From contig JAGVSM010002838.1 of NCBI GenBank assembly GCA_022494885.1, positions 1 through 64,000 on the forward strand: a stretch of 64,000 nucleotides of DNA. The letters run 5' to 3'. Under the pieces are notes generated by a model. It had not been told where the DNA came from. It ran no database searches and worked only from the letters and a program-made list of their open reading frames with translations. Of the stretch, positions 10,855 to 21,362 are shown piece by piece. How positions within the stretch are numbered: position 1 is the first letter of the stretch; the number at the start of each line of letters is the position of its first letter. Made by a program: the position numbers and the translations under genes. This DNA is from Micrasema longulum. Lineage: Eukaryota; Arthropoda; Insecta; Trichoptera; Brachycentridae.

Positions 10855-11175
10855 TTCGGAATGTTTTAGATGGAGAATATTTTTGAGAAAATTTATCCTT
10901 TTATTAAAGCAGAGATGAAGAACATTTTAAAGTAGGCAATATAGATGTCTAGGCATCTACAGAGCTTTTGACCTGTCATTGGCTGGTTTAAGTGGCCACT
11001 TTACACACTGTGTAACATTCACTATTCTGTCCGTATTTGAACATCTATATTACTTCGATTTTTTCATCTGTTGATGTTTGTGAAGTTAAAGAGCTGAAAC
11101 CATTATTTATGCGAGTGAGACTCATCTAATTGAATTATTTCACCTACAACGCAACGCCTGAAATTTTATCCTTTA
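10855..11175 (+). repeat. Repeat R copy
   Basis: Contains the R core in this order: GACCTGTCATTGGCTGGTTT, AAGTGGCCACTTTACACACT, GAACATCTATATT, GTTAAAGAGCTGAAACC and the end block GCAACGCCTGAAA. It is about 320 bp and moderately diverged. R has no coding capacity that I can see. Confidence 0.8.
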
Positions 11176-11685
11176 TAGTTGAATTTTTAATTTGTGTTGA
11201 ATTTTTATTCTCTTACGAGATAAAAATTTAGCCACGCAACCCATTTCAAATAATTTTGATACCATCACAAAAACTTTACAAAGTATTTTGTAGTGTAAAT
11301 AATTGTTTTATATTTTCAAAACATTATTTTCAAAGTACAAAACATACAAAAGGTGAATTCGTATATATAATATCCTAAACCAGGGTGGATTTTTTTTCCT
11401 ATTTCATGTCAATATAGCCTATAAATTATAAGGGTTGATTTATTGTTCATAAAGGACCACCCGTGTTCAAGTATAATAATACCAAGGTTTCTGGATCCCA
11501 GGCTGATGAAAGTAGGGCCAAAACTAATACAATATAGAGAAATTTTGCGAGATTAAATAAAAATAAAGTTTTTTATTCATGTTTTTAGGAATCTGAAATA
11601 TATCGCTTAGCAAACAAATTAAACATAAAACTTCATAGAAAAAACGTTTATAAAATTAAATCAACTTTTTCATTCCCTTTCTACA
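11176..11685. other. No recognised feature
   Basis: AT-rich sequence. No ORF of note and no repeat match seen. Confidence 0.5.
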
Positions 11686-11965
11686 CCTAATGGTGCATAG
11701 GGTGCTGCATTGGTATTTTGATAATTTTTTTACATGAAGGTAAGATGATCAGTCTTAAATTTCAAAAGCGTCTTGGAATTATGATATATTTTAACGTAAA
11801 AACACCTTATTAATTAAATATTTCACATCAACCATGTCAGGAATCGAACCCAAGATCTTTTGCTTGGCACGCGCTGACCACTTCACCACGAGACTGCTAA
11901 AATATGACATAATACATGTTAAATTATTTGTTGCTGAAAGTATATTATAGCAGGATTAATATACA
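11686..11965 (-). repeat. SINE S1 copy
   Basis: Read on the minus strand, an A-box region (GTCTCGTGGTGAAGTGGTCA) is followed by a B box GGTTCGATTCC (about 11849-11839) and a tail ending in the block found at 53.65 kb (plus strand TTTCTACACCTAATGGTGCATA). The internal promoter is well kept but the flanks are diverged. The element and the 8.2 kb copy share their outer sequence. Confidence 0.75.
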
Positions 11966-12384
11966 AAAGAGATCGTTTAATTTGTTGGCATTAAGATAAA
12001 ACCACACTCGTCATACGATAAAAATTTTATCACGATAGATCTTTTTAACGAAAGAAAATATGGTTTTGAAAAACGTACACAAAAACAAAAAAATTACGAT
12101 AGAGACGTCACAAGAGCAACGTTTTTATTTTCTATTTTTTCGTTTTATTTAGTAGCTTTCATTCTTTCATGATTAATTAACATTAATTTACTTTGCATTC
12201 GCCCAATCCATATTACAGTAAGGAATAATCGGATGGGGTGGTGCTTTTAAAGCACATATTTTACCAGTTGAAAAAATTAATAATAAAATTAAAATTTATT
12301 TTGAAAAAACCGTCTACTTTTTCCACTGTTCAATTATTTCAAAAAAATAAGATTTTAGATATAAAATTGCTATAAAAAAAGAAT
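11966..12384. other. No recognised feature
   Basis: AT-rich sequence without supported features. Confidence 0.5.
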
Positions 12385-12870
12385 TGTTTGCTTCAAATAC
12401 ATAAAGATAAAATAAATAATAGTATTTCTAGGTCTCAAAACGTAAGTACGCGACCTAGAGGTGGTAATATCTTAATTCCCAAACTAAAAACAACTACTGC
12501 ACAACATCATTGTACTTATAGAGGAATATTTTTCTTTAATAAAATGGACAAAGATAATAAAAAGTCAGGAATACAATATATTTAAGAAAGAAGTATAAAT
12601 TTACATCTATGTTTTTTTTTATGTAACACTGATTGAAAACGTCGTTAATATTTGTTTTGTAATGTATTTATGTTATTCTAAAAATATTATTGATTAAAAT
12701 AAATTTAATCTATTGTAAGACGTCACTCCCCATCATGTACACAAGAATTGTTAATTTCTTTTACGTAATGGGAAACGTTAATGTAGATATATGTATTTGA
12801 TTATTGTGAAAAAATGTATTTTGTGGTAATATTGTATTTTAATTTGTTATTAATAAATAAATAAATAAAA
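12385..12870 (+). mobile_element. LINE 3' end (unassigned family) with AAAT tail
   Basis: The 65-codon ORF 12388-12585 has the look of the extreme C-terminus of a non-LTR reverse transcriptase: RPRGGNILIPKLKT, YRGIFFFN and a basic ending, resembling the usual proline-rich, YxGxxxWN pattern. A 3' UTR of about 260 bp follows and ends in TAATAAATAAATAAATAAA near 12850-12869. The AAAT repeats as a tail are typical of CR1/Jockey-type LINEs. The family match is by pattern only. Confidence 0.55.
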
Positions 12871-13020
12871 TATATATATATACGTGTAAATATTTAATGT
12901 ACGTAAGTGCTTTTTTGTATGCAAATGTGTTTATGAGTATGTGTTTGTTTATATATATTTATATATACATGTTCATGCGCGTTTGTGTGTATATATATAT
13001 TTATATATATATATATACTA
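12868..13020. repeat. TA-rich microsatellite cluster
   Basis: Runs of TATATA occur at about 12868-12885, 12950-12970 and 12988-13018, mixed with TG-rich steps. The minus-strand ORF 13124-12894 is an artefact of this low-complexity sequence. Confidence 0.85.
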
Positions 13021-13540
13021 GCTGACCAGACAGACGTTGTTCTGCCCGAACGTCGGCTTGCCTTGGAAAAATACTTTTCATTGATAATTAGGTACGTAGA
13101 TACTTGTTTGTGATTAAATTCCAAAAATAAAAACTGTCAATGCTAAAACAATATTGAATTTAAGTAGTTACTTTTTTATGGTTGAATTCCAAAATATAGA
13201 TTTTTTTTTTTCAAATATGGCATTTTTTTTGCCTACGTTTAGCTCCGGTCGTCTCACCAACAAAGAGGTGTACTGATGCAGGAATACGATTTATAAAAAT
13301 GTGTTGAATTTAATATTATTTAAGTGTTACCAAAAGTCCATAAAATCAATTAATGGGTAGAAATTATAAGAAATTTAAGGTAAAAATCTGATTGAGATCC
13401 ACAAAAAACAAATTATGTTTTTACAAACATGTTTACACATTTAAAAACAAACTTTTTTATACTAAAAAAACAACATCGTTCCATTTTTTCGCAAATGCAT
13501 TCTCCTCGAATGCAACAATTTGATCTTGAAAAGGTTTAAT
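13011..13540 (+). mobile_element. Helitron-like non-autonomous element, copy 1 (5' part)
   Basis: It begins TATATACTAGCTGACCAGAC, then GTTGTTCTGCC. This resembles the 5' end of common insect non-autonomous Helitrons, recalled from general knowledge rather than searched. The following sequence (ACTTGTTTGTGATTAAATTCC; GAATTTAAGTAG; GTGTTACC; AACTTTTTTATAC) is shared with 26.66-27.03 kb. The 3' end is not seen. It has no coding capacity; such elements depend on a Rep/helicase protein from elsewhere. Confidence 0.55.
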
Positions 13541-13549
13541 AAATTATTT

Positions 13550-13715
13550 ATACCTCAGGCATAGAATTAAGAACAGTCCAGAAACCACATACGAGCATCA
13601 AACAGAAGGCGACTAAACTACTCATAAATGAGAATTTTTACGTTATGATCCCTTAGTTTCTTTGTAGACGTTGCTCAGTACGCAACTCCTGATTCGAATT
13701 CAACTATGACGTGTT
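13550..13715 (-). repeat. Repeat P copy 1
   Basis: The reverse complement matches 22028-22165 nearly throughout (GTCTACAAAGAAACTAA, TTTATGAGTAGTTTAGTCGC, GGTTTCTGGACTGT). The sequence shows a CGAAACGT-like block after a possible short stem, reminiscent of Penelope/DIRS ends, but I cannot assign a class. Confidence 0.65.
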
Positions 13716-14554
13716 GTATCCTTTTAAAGTGTAAAAATACTGCTAGGATCTTAAAGAAACATGATGGGATCACAATTCGTGTGTAATTAGCAAATGAATG
13801 TGTAAGTAGCAAATACATAACTTAAAAATTGATTTATTTTTTCATCTGTTAGATTGTTAAAGAAATCAAAATGGACATCTCGTAAGTGATGCCAGAGTAG
13901 TAAATTTTACCCTACTTTGCTCATCTAATGAGAGAACTAATGAAAATTGGACCTCGGATCAAACAACTCTGGGGTGAACATTTGACCGAGATTATGTTAA
14001 AAACATCAATTATTATTTAACATGTTATAAAAATATCGGTAAAATAAAATTTGTTTCATATTTTTATATATATTTGCAACATTACGCGGCGACTTCGTGA
14101 ATGCGCGCGGCAAAACTGAGGCAAAGTGGGGACATTTTTCGACACAGTCCGATGTATTCAAATATGATTCTACGCTTTTTCTAGACTATTCTTAATTACA
14201 TGACCTCAGGTATGAAAAAAAAAAAAAAAACCTCATCCAAGTATCAAAGGATATACTTTCATAGTTAAAGTGTTACGATTGTGTCGTATTGTAAACTCGA
14301 GATAAAATCTGGACTTTTTTGACAAGTCTTCTTAGATTTGAAAAAAATCACTCACTGGATCTTGAGGTAGTAATTTATTGTTTTTTTGTCCTAGCTTTAA
14401 TTTTATTTTATTAGTACCTGTATTTATTATAAGAAATTGTGTTTACCGTCGCCAAAAAAAACCGCTCTCCTGTAAAGTTGAAGAAAATCACATGCGTCGA
14501 TGTTCTACGATCATGTGACGATATGTGTGTAACGTGTTTAAATAAATCCGAGAG
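13716..14554. other. AT-rich stretch without a recognised gene
   Basis: Only a short block, TATTGTAAACTCGAGATAAA near 14287, has a counterpart: inverted, at about 44550-44590. Positions 14085-14125 hold a small CpG-rich patch. No genes are supported. Confidence 0.45.
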
Positions 14555-15350
14555 ATACCTTAATCTGCGAATTTCAAATAACCAGTAAATGGTTTGATTA
14601 CTTTTGTGACATCTTCCAGACTTTAATTATTTTTCAAACTTACTTTTCTGACTTCATAATTAACAAAAATTAGCCTAATCGGGATGAGATAATCAAGAAC
14701 TCGAATCATAACAATGTATTTATTTATAAACTCTTGTAATTACTTCGCAACACCATTTAAAATGTAATAACATTTTTTTTAAGCCAACCCACAGGCTCAT
14801 GGAAGCCCTAACAGATTGGCATTAATGAGTATATATAATAACACTTAATCTAAAAACTCTTAAAGTCTATTTAAATTTACAAAAGGTATAATTATGGCAT
14901 AATCTAGGCGGAAATGGCAAGTGTGTCATCGCGAGTCAGGAGTGACAACACCGCTTGCATCTTGAATGCTTGCCTTTGTTCTGAGTAAACTTGGCAGAGG
15001 AGAAAAGAATCCGATATTGATTTTATAATTTCCCAAAGTAAAGACAGCATTGGTACGCAAGTTACGATGAGGTAAATTTAGGTTTTTATGAGCTAGAATA
15101 TCATGGGCATATGTACATTTTGATGTTTATTTGTACATTTACGTAATTTTAAATTATCTATCCTTACTAATTTTACATGATATATTGAATTTTATAATGA
15201 AGATACTAGTCTCGAAGATGTTGCAAAAATTATGAAACAAGTAACTGGTTATTCAAAAACTGCGCATCAAACTATCACTGGCCTATTATTTCTATAATAA
15301 ATTACAATGTACATCCATAAATTATTTTCACTTAACGAATGTTTCTATGA
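14555..15350. repeat. Foldback element, copy 2, interrupted by a LINE
   Basis: The left arm, about 14560-14650 (AACCAGTAAATGG, TTTTGTGACATCTTCC), and the right arm, about 15160-15345 (GATACTAGTCTCGAAGATG, GTAACTGG, ATAATAAATTACAATG), match the two arms of the 4.9-5.4 kb element. The centre is replaced by a minus-strand LINE B fragment (14772-15125), showing that the LINE came in later. The right arm keeps TTGCAAAAATTATG, which copy 1 lacks. Confidence 0.65.
14772..15125 (-). mobile_element. LINE family B, copy 1: 3' end
   Basis: On the minus strand this runs from truncated coding sequence (NLPHRNLRTNAVF, INIGFFSPLP) through TGACTCGCGATGACACACTT and a 3' UTR to an A-run at the 14772 end. It aligns closely with 34130-34490 (+). 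Several small deletions put the reading frame out. Only the last roughly 60 codons of the polyprotein are present. Confidence 0.75.
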
Positions 15351-15680
15351 ATAAATTCTATAGCTCATTCGGAATATAAGACATTTAAACATTGTGTAGT
15401 ACTTAACTGGTTTCGTTTACCGGCAAAATACAATTGTATTTTGCGCACCAATTTTCCCTGAGCAAATATTGACCAGGCTACGTGAACAGGTTCTATTGCC
15501 ACAGGAAAGTATCTTTGTGGATTTTTGTGATGTATTTGCTTACGACAAAAAAACGAACAAATTGCTTTTGCCATTGCGTGTATTCGTATTATTATACTCT
15601 TTATTAAATTTTAGCTAAAAAAAATAAATTCCGGAGCAAAAATATTATTTTCATAAATGATAATTTTTTAATTGAAACGT
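15351..15680. other. Stretch with an unassigned minus-strand ORF
   Basis: A 69-codon ORF lies at 15574-15365 (-), with basic and aromatic residues and no motif that I recognise. The rest is AT-rich. Confidence 0.35.
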
Positions 15681-15684
15681 GTTT

Positions 15685-15845
15685 GATAATTACTTAAAAA
15701 TAAAATCTCACTTTGAACAAGTGTTTCATGTCGACTATGCCGGAAATCAAATCCTGAAGCTCGGTATGCATGGTAGACTGACGATCCAATCACCTTACGG
15801 CCATCGAGTAGCAAACACTTTTCAAGGGTTATGTTTTTTTAATCA
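15685..15845 (-). repeat. SINE S1 copy
   Basis: On the minus strand the tail of the head block (ACTCGATGGC) is followed by GTAAGGTGATTGG (A-box region), a decayed B box GGATTTGATTTCC and the GACATGAAACACTTG block. The plus-strand ORF 15679-15885 lies antisense to it and is not considered a gene. Confidence 0.65.
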
Positions 15846-15924
15846 CGTACGATTTTTTTTTGAAAAGGAAGATAAAAAACAATAAGATTTTAATAATGCT
15901 TTAGCAGGGGTATTTATAAAGATA

Positions 15925-16020
15925 ATATATATATATGCACAACCTGTCAATAGCTGGTTAAATTTATAACTTAAAACCCTGCGTTACTTGGCTAGCATGC
16001 CCATGTTTGAACATCTATGT
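15925..16020 (+). repeat. Highly diverged repeat R fragment
   Basis: AACCTGTCAATAGCTGGTTA, then GAACATCTATG, follow the R order but with many changes. The call is weak. Confidence 0.4.
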
Positions 16021-16192
16021 TTAATAATAAAAAAATATGTTAGTTAAATTTTGAGATGTAAAATAGCATCTTATTTGTCTACTAATTTTTTAAGATCCTC
16101 TAAATAATGCGCACTGTCAATGTTTTAATAAAAATAAAAAGTATTTTTAAAAATAAGGCTAAAACTTAAATAAATATAAGATAAATAGGAAA

Positions 16193-17205
16193 ATTACAAT
16201 ATTTGAGTTTGTCCAAATGTTCGTAGACACCAACTGGTCCAAGAAGAAGTTTATAAATTAAAAAATATTTTTCAGGCGTTGCCTAGTATGTGAAATAATT
16301 CAGTTAGATGAATCTCTTCACAACAATAAACCTACCAATACTGTGGCAACAATACTTCGACATCATATGGTAAAAATGCAGTCATCAATAGACTTCACTC
16401 TCTAGGCAATAAGTACCAGGACGTTGGTGACTCATTTCACATGAAATTTAGTACATATAGAACTGCTCTTCTTCTTTATTTCATTGATAATAGTTTTAGG
16501 TAACTATTTGTTACTATTGTTAAAAAAAATGTTTTAAACTTCTCGATTAGTGTTTTTTTTTCTTTTTTAGTTTCTTTTCTTGAATTAATTTATAAGTAAA
16601 AAATATTTCTCTTTTCATTTTTTTTACATCATTATATATTTTTATACATAAACACATACTATTTACCTAAATATTAGTTTTAAATAATAATACATATATA
16701 TATATATATATATTTTTAATGTTATTCAAAATTGTTTTTTTATTTTTTTTTTAACTGGTTCAAAGTATTTCGAATACCAAATTATCTTTTTTTTTATCGA
16801 TAATTCTATAACTGGTAATATTTTTTATTCTTTTATATAGTTTATATTTCTTAGACTTTCTTAATTTCTTAATTAATAATATTGTTTTAAATGCTCTGTA
16901 TTTCTTATGCTTACATGTTAAATATTTAATTGTATTTGTAACTAATATGTAAAAGGCACTCAATGCCGTTTATTTCAATAAAATAAAATAAAAATAAAGG
17001 TTTCAGCTCTTTAACTTCACTAAAATCAACAAATGGAAGAATTGAAGAAATATGGATGTTCAAACTTAGGCAAATGGGTGAATGTTACAAAGTGTGTAAA
17101 GTGGATACTTAAACCAGCCAATGACAGGTCATAAGCCCTGTAAATGTCTAGACATCCACATTCCCTTATTTAAGGTATTCTCCATCCCTGTTGTAATTTG
17201 TTGAA
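16193..17205 (-). repeat. Repeat R copy, split by a LINE tail
   Basis: The left part, 16193-16336, runs from the terminal block ACAATATTTGAGTTTGTCC to CACAACAATAAA. The right part resumes at about 16992 with AATAAAGGTTTCAGCTCTTT and continues through the core (AAACCAGCCAATGACAGGTC) to CATCCCTGTTGTAATTTGTT at 17205. The AATAAA on both sides marks the insertion point and probably the target duplication. Confidence 0.75.
16337..16992 (+). mobile_element. LINE 3' end inserted into repeat R
   Basis: About 655 bp, absent from other R copies. The first 160 bp include an open stretch (NAVINRLHSLGNKYQDVGD) that resembles the tail of a non-LTR polyprotein, but I cannot name the family. A very AT-rich 3' region follows, with a TA repeat at 16690-16712 and a final CAATAAAATAAAATAAAAAT tail. 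The minus-strand ORF 16963-16760 is low complexity. Confidence 0.55.
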
Positions 17206-17225
17206 TAGGAAAATAATTTTATATA

Positions 17226-17290
17226 TCCATTTACACTACATGTTTGAGACGTACGTGTCTCTTCATCACGTTTTTTTAAAAAAAAAACCA
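17226..17290 (-). ncRNA. Degenerate hammerhead-like motif
   Basis: The minus strand reads GTGATGA, stem AGAGAC-ACGTAC-GTCTC, then AAACATG. It shares stem II with the other two copies, but the first C of the CUGANGA core is G and the G of GAAA is lost. Confidence 0.35.
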
Positions 17291-17408
17291 TACGAGTGCA
17301 CGTTGGTATAATCTTATAATAACATTTGTCATATCAGCTCGTTGGTTTTATGTTTGTGCAACTGCGATGGAGAAGGTGTTTAGTAGGATTTACATGTTAG
17401 CGTAATTA

Positions 17409-17452
17409 GTGTCCTAACGAAGAGACGGATACATCTCGAAACTGATAGACAC
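17409..17452 (+). ncRNA. Hammerhead-ribozyme-like motif, best of three
   Basis: GTGTC, CTAACGA, a GAGA...TCTC hairpin, GAAAC, a short TGATA loop, then GACAC. GTGTC/GACAC could form stem I, and the layout matches a type I hammerhead with a minimal stem III. The core has one change (CUAACGA for CUGANGA), and the expected GUH cleavage triplet reads GAC. It is probably inactive. The sequence after it (ATTAAGTGGTTA) resembles that after the 1.6 kb copy. Confidence 0.45.
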
Positions 17453-17534
17453 ATAAAAAATATTAAGTGGTTAAATCCACAAATTTACTAATGTTCATTT
17501 AGTACTTGACCCCAAAGTTAGATCTTTAAATGTT

Positions 17535-17885
17535 AATAATCATCATAATTGCATGTCTCCTCCTTAATTGGAGCTTACGGTGCCTACAAAGAGCTTCTAA
17601 GCATCTCTATCGGCTGCCAGCTTCTGTGCATCTTCTCAAATTAGGTTCACGTCCCTTCGTTCTGACATTCACAGCTGATAAATAGTCAGCAGCGGACGTT
17701 CAGGACGTTGAAAATTTGATACCTTTTAAAGTAGGCATGCGAGGTTGAGGCTCATATGAGGCATCCGCGGTATATGGCCCAGCTAACCGTATCGCCCCCA
17801 CTTAATGGCAGTTGTCACCGGAGTTTGCTCCGTCCGTTCTCTTATTTCGTCATTCCTCTTAAAGACAAACCACCGCAGAGCTATG
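17535..17885 (-). mobile_element. LINE C-terminal fossil of the 'GHIPRM...DAQKLAADRDA' type
   Basis: The minus-strand translation gives NDEIRERTEQTPV, IKWGRYG, GHIPRMP and, after decayed sequence, EDAQKLAADRDA, FVGTVSSN and GGDM. This is the well-known ending of an RTE/CR1-like LINE, in which the family has WxGHxLRM and AQDRxxWRxxVxALC. Several stops and shifts are present and only the last 110 or so codons remain. It is a different family from the RTE-like copies at 46 and 59 kb. Confidence 0.65.
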
Positions 17886-17954
17886 TTTCTTCTCAGAATA
17901 TATTGAGTTTTGAGAACAAATGTCACAAGATAGTAATAATAAATACTATGGGAC

Positions 17955-18712
17955 ATTGCTGAAGGCAAATTACACGTTTTCAGCATCAAAATAAATAAAC
18001 CAAATACATTAAAAACTTTATACAACACTTTTGTACGCAGTAATTTGGAGTTTGCATCCGTTGTGTGGAGCCCACAATACATAACAAACATAGAAAGGAT
18101 TGAAAATGTTCAACGAAAGTTTTAGAAATACCTAGATTATAAAAACAATAAAACGCTTTGTACTTACAGCCAATCTGCCAAACAAAATGGATTTTTACCA
18201 TTGAAAATAGACGCACTGTATCTGAATTATGCTATTGACATAAATTATTTAATAATAAAGTAGACTCTTTTAACCTTCTCTCTAAAATTAATCTAAATGT
18301 CCCCTTTCGCGTGACAAGAAATAAGTATTTGTTCAATCTGCCAGTCTGTAGCACTAACTATGCACAACACTCTTTCCTCTATCGTTCTTGCTGTAACTGT
18401 AATGCTTTTCTTTCAATTATTTATTTAAAAATAAATTAGACTCCTTATTTTTGGCTGCGATACAATTCCACTTACTATTTAATGATGCTCACACTTACAC
18501 ACACCTAAACACTTACTCCCTTACTTATACACATAAACACACATCTACACTTACTCTCATACAAATACACATAAATAAACCCTTTTGTTGTAACACAATT
18601 GAATAATATGTATGATTCTTATTTAGAAAATTTGTTGGTCTATCTTTAAACCGTATTTTTTTAATGTTACTATATCATTGTCAACTGTTGGTTTCTTTAA
18701 AATAAATAAATA
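17955..18712 (+). mobile_element. LINE family E: reverse transcriptase C-terminus and 3' UTR
   Basis: Plus-strand coding remains run from about 18008 (YNTFVRSNLEFASVVWSPQY) to TAA near 18437, through NIERIENVQRKF, FLPLKIDALYLNYAID, NVPFRVTRNKYLFNLP and STNYAQHS. Breaks are a stop after QRKF and a frame change near 18245. The pattern is that of a CR1/Jockey-type polyprotein after the catalytic domain. The 3' UTR ends in an AAAT-type tail at about 18699-18712. The minus-strand ORFs 18091-17783 and 18216-17986 are antisense shadows. Confidence 0.8.
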
Positions 18713-19398
18713 AAACAATAAATTATGAAACATCAAAATTCCTAATAAGGACGGCTATTAAATTGTTGACAGTCAGGAATAAAGTATACGACCTTATATC
18801 CCCTTCAGGAAGTAAAGAGAAGCTACGGACAATAGTATGCAAGCAGATACTCAGTTATTCCATCAGTTCAAAGCTCAGACAAGTCAGTATTTCGTCTCAT
18901 TGTTCAGTGTTCATTATTGTCGCACATTTCACAGATATAAAATATGTATTAGAAAATAAATTATTACAGCTTCACTGGGTGTTTTCTATAAGTCTACTTA
19001 GTGGGGTGACATTGAAACCTTTCCAATACTTCTCTAGAATTCAGTTAAAAGTTAGAAACTAATTTTCTCCTGTTTTAGAATATAGAACCACGATTGATTT
19101 TAACAAAGAAATTAAGTTTCTCCGAACTGTTTAAGTGCCTCTTTTCAAAATACCATTGAAAATTCTAATTAAAATCGTTCTCATCGTCATTTTTGATCGA
19201 AACAACAAACAAAGATCTCCTACAAGGCGCTTTTTAAAAAATTTTTCCATCAAAGGAGGGAACGTATTTTTTTCTTTCAACTTTCTACACGAAGAAGTAA
19301 ACAATCAAGCTTTTGAATTCAGATATTTTTGTGAACCATTTGGTAAGATTTTCATTTATTGTACTTCTTTACAACCACTCGGCTCTTATAATCTGCAT
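18713..19398. other. No recognised gene
   Basis: Two open stretches (18763-19062 and 19135-19455, plus) have amino-acid content typical of translated AT-rich sequence and no motif. No repeat match was noticed. Confidence 0.4.
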
Positions 19399-19739
19399 CA
19401 TAGGTTCTCAACCATATTTTGCACACCGCCCCCTTTGAGAATATTTTTTTTCTAGAGGCAGAATCTAGAGTCAAGAAGTTAGACGGATTTGCAATACCCA
19501 GTGCACAGTAAATAGATTATGGGGAGATTTCGTCAGTAATTCCATTAATGGTTAGCTCCAAAATCCCCAATACCATTGTCTATGAGTACCCGGCCGTTTG
19601 CTGTCTGCCCGAAAGACCGAGAGAACAGCTGAAACTCAGTCTCCAGAGTTAGCATTTAGCTGATACCAAATTAATCGATCTTTACCGAAAAAAAGAAGAA
19701 GATTAAACTTTCAGAAGTAATTTTTACTCAGATCTTCCA

Positions 19740-19925
19740 AGAAAATGTTAAGGTAGAAGTCCTTGAGAGCCACGCTATGCAATTTACGCATTTAATTTTC
19801 TTTAATTTTGGTCGGTAGTTTATTATACAGGGTTCGAGAGATATTCTCTAAGGACTTTTTACCAAACTTGGTAGGATGAAATTTTGGTATATGCAGGTTT
19901 TTCGAGCTGCACGTATTGTGGTTAT
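19740..19925 (-). mobile_element. LINE C-terminal fragment inside the hAT-like element
   Basis: The minus-strand frame reads SSKNLHIPKFHPTKFGKKSL, then LYNKLPTKIKEN. This matches the common non-LTR ending of the form IPxxxTxxGKxSxxYxxPxLYNxLP. The upstream protein is missing. Confidence 0.6.
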
Positions 19926-19929
19926 GGAT

Positions 19930-20365
19930 AGCGCCATATAACAGTCGAATTGCAAGCGACTGGCTACAAAAACAACCAACTGTTCCAAAAATCAATACGG
20001 CGGCTGCGAAAACACCAAAAGGCCTAGAGCAATATCACAACTCTCTTACAGATAGCTTGCCAAATCAGATCACCGAGGATGACTCCACCGAATCACTTGA
20101 AAAGGACTGGAATGACATAAAAAAAGCTATTCTGAGAGCTGCAAATTCAAGTATTGGAAATAGATAGAGATAATCCAGGAACTCCTCGTGTGACGATGAG
20201 TGTGAAAGAAAGATAAACAACAAAAATACACTAAGAACGCAGTACATCGAACGACCAACCAAAATAAAAAGACAGGTTTATGAACAAGCGAGAAGAAAAA
20301 CTAATAAAACTGATAAAAGTCGATTCTTGCTGGATTTAAAAAATCTCGTCACTTAACAAAAACTT
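19930..20365 (+). pseudogene. LINE ORF2 endonuclease-RT linker fragment
   Basis: The plus strand encodes LEQYHNSLTDSLPNQITED, WNDIKKAILRAANSSIGN, then after an in-frame stop and shift CDDECERKINNKN, YIERPTKIKRQVYEQARRKT. This is the linker between the endonuclease and reverse transcriptase of RTE-like LINEs, including the usual WFDDEC...YxxARRKTN pattern with the WF lost. It is truncated on both sides. It might belong with the RT piece at 21190-21345. Confidence 0.7.
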
Positions 20366-20859
20366 ATTACAACTTAATTGCTATAAAAAGAATATGTCTT
20401 TGCTGTTTTTTTATTAACAGCTTTTTATTAACTTTACCTTTATTCATATGTAAAGACATTTTACGTGAAATCGGAAGTTTTAAAGTTATTTCATCCAGAT
20501 CGAAAAAAAAAAATAAGGCATCCAATTTAATGCAGATCTGAATGTACTGGAATGTTTCGGTTCAATTTTCATCCACTTGCTGAACTACCAAAAAAGTGGA
20601 TTTTTGCACACGTGATAAAAATGATTACAATACATACAATAGCAAAAATTAACTGGTATTAAAATTTCATTTGCTTTATAAGTACGTGAAAAGCGTGTTT
20701 TTTTGTCTTTTTTAGGCTGTTTTTTTTTTACCTGCCCACGCCTTCACTATGCTTCCTCAACGCCCCCTAATTTTCTCTAGGTCTTCTACTGCTCTCCTGA
20801 AAGTCTCAAACGCCCACAAGGAGGCGTTATCGCCCACGTTGAGAATCTTTGCTCTACAT

Positions 20860-21185
20860 AAATAGGATATTGTTTTGATTTGTTTAAAAGTACGTCTCGT
20901 TATTTATACATATTTATCTTCTATGTATCAGGGTAAACGTTGGTAAATAATAAATTTAGGGCAACAAAAAAAACTAAAAATATGAGTACTTTAGAAGATT
21001 GTGAAGTTCTGTTTGTATTATCTAAAACATTCAAGTTTGTTAGTGAAAATTCTTAGTGGAATTACAAGTTTGAACTTCTACCAAGAACTTCTACACAAAC
21101 ACACTTGAAAAGTATTATAAATATGTTGATAACAGATAACAGCCAAAAAAAACTCTTAATAATAAATTACATACAAGCAATCACG
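20860..21185. other. No recognised feature
   Basis: AT-rich sequence. It may be decayed LINE sequence between the two RT pieces, but no motif is readable. Confidence 0.4.
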
Positions 21186-21189
21186 GATA

Positions 21190-21350
21190 CTGAAATTCTA
21201 ATCACATAAGTAATTTTAGATTTTCAAAAAGCTTTTATACGGTACATGCTGAGACCATGATGAAAAAATTCAATGATATTGGAGTAAAATGTCAAGAATA
21301 TAAACAACTAAAATCATACTTATCAAATCGGAAGCTGTATAGGTATATAT
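21190..21350 (+). pseudogene. Reverse transcriptase fragment (LDFQKAF motif)
   Basis: The plus strand gives LDFQKAF, which includes the first catalytic region of reverse transcriptase (consensus LDFSKAFDxV). A +1 shift and then HAETMMKKFNDIGVK, QEYKQLKSYLSNRKLY follow. The catalytic D of xDF is present, but AFDT has become AFYT. About 50 codons remain. It is cut on the right by the solo LTR at about 21363. Confidence 0.7.
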
Positions 21351-21362
21351 GTGTAGCATAAA

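Larger units (their letters stand above)
19399..20851. mobile_element. hAT-like element with near 8-bp target duplication
   Basis: The left end CATAGGTTCTCAACC and the inverted right end CAAAGATTCTCAACG agree at 12 of 15 positions and resemble hAT ends of the CAGNGGTTCTCAACC type. Flanking octamers are ATCTGCAT (19391-19398) and CTCTACAT (20852-20859), 6 of 8 identical, the duplication length of hAT elements. No hAT transposase is visible; the inside is LINE debris (19740-20365) and AT-rich filler. A right-end-like fragment recurs near 31440-31540. Confidence 0.65.

Noticed and set aside
12894..13124. 76-codon minus-strand ORF rich in Tyr, Ile and His
   Set aside because: It is a translation of a TA/TG-rich microsatellite cluster.
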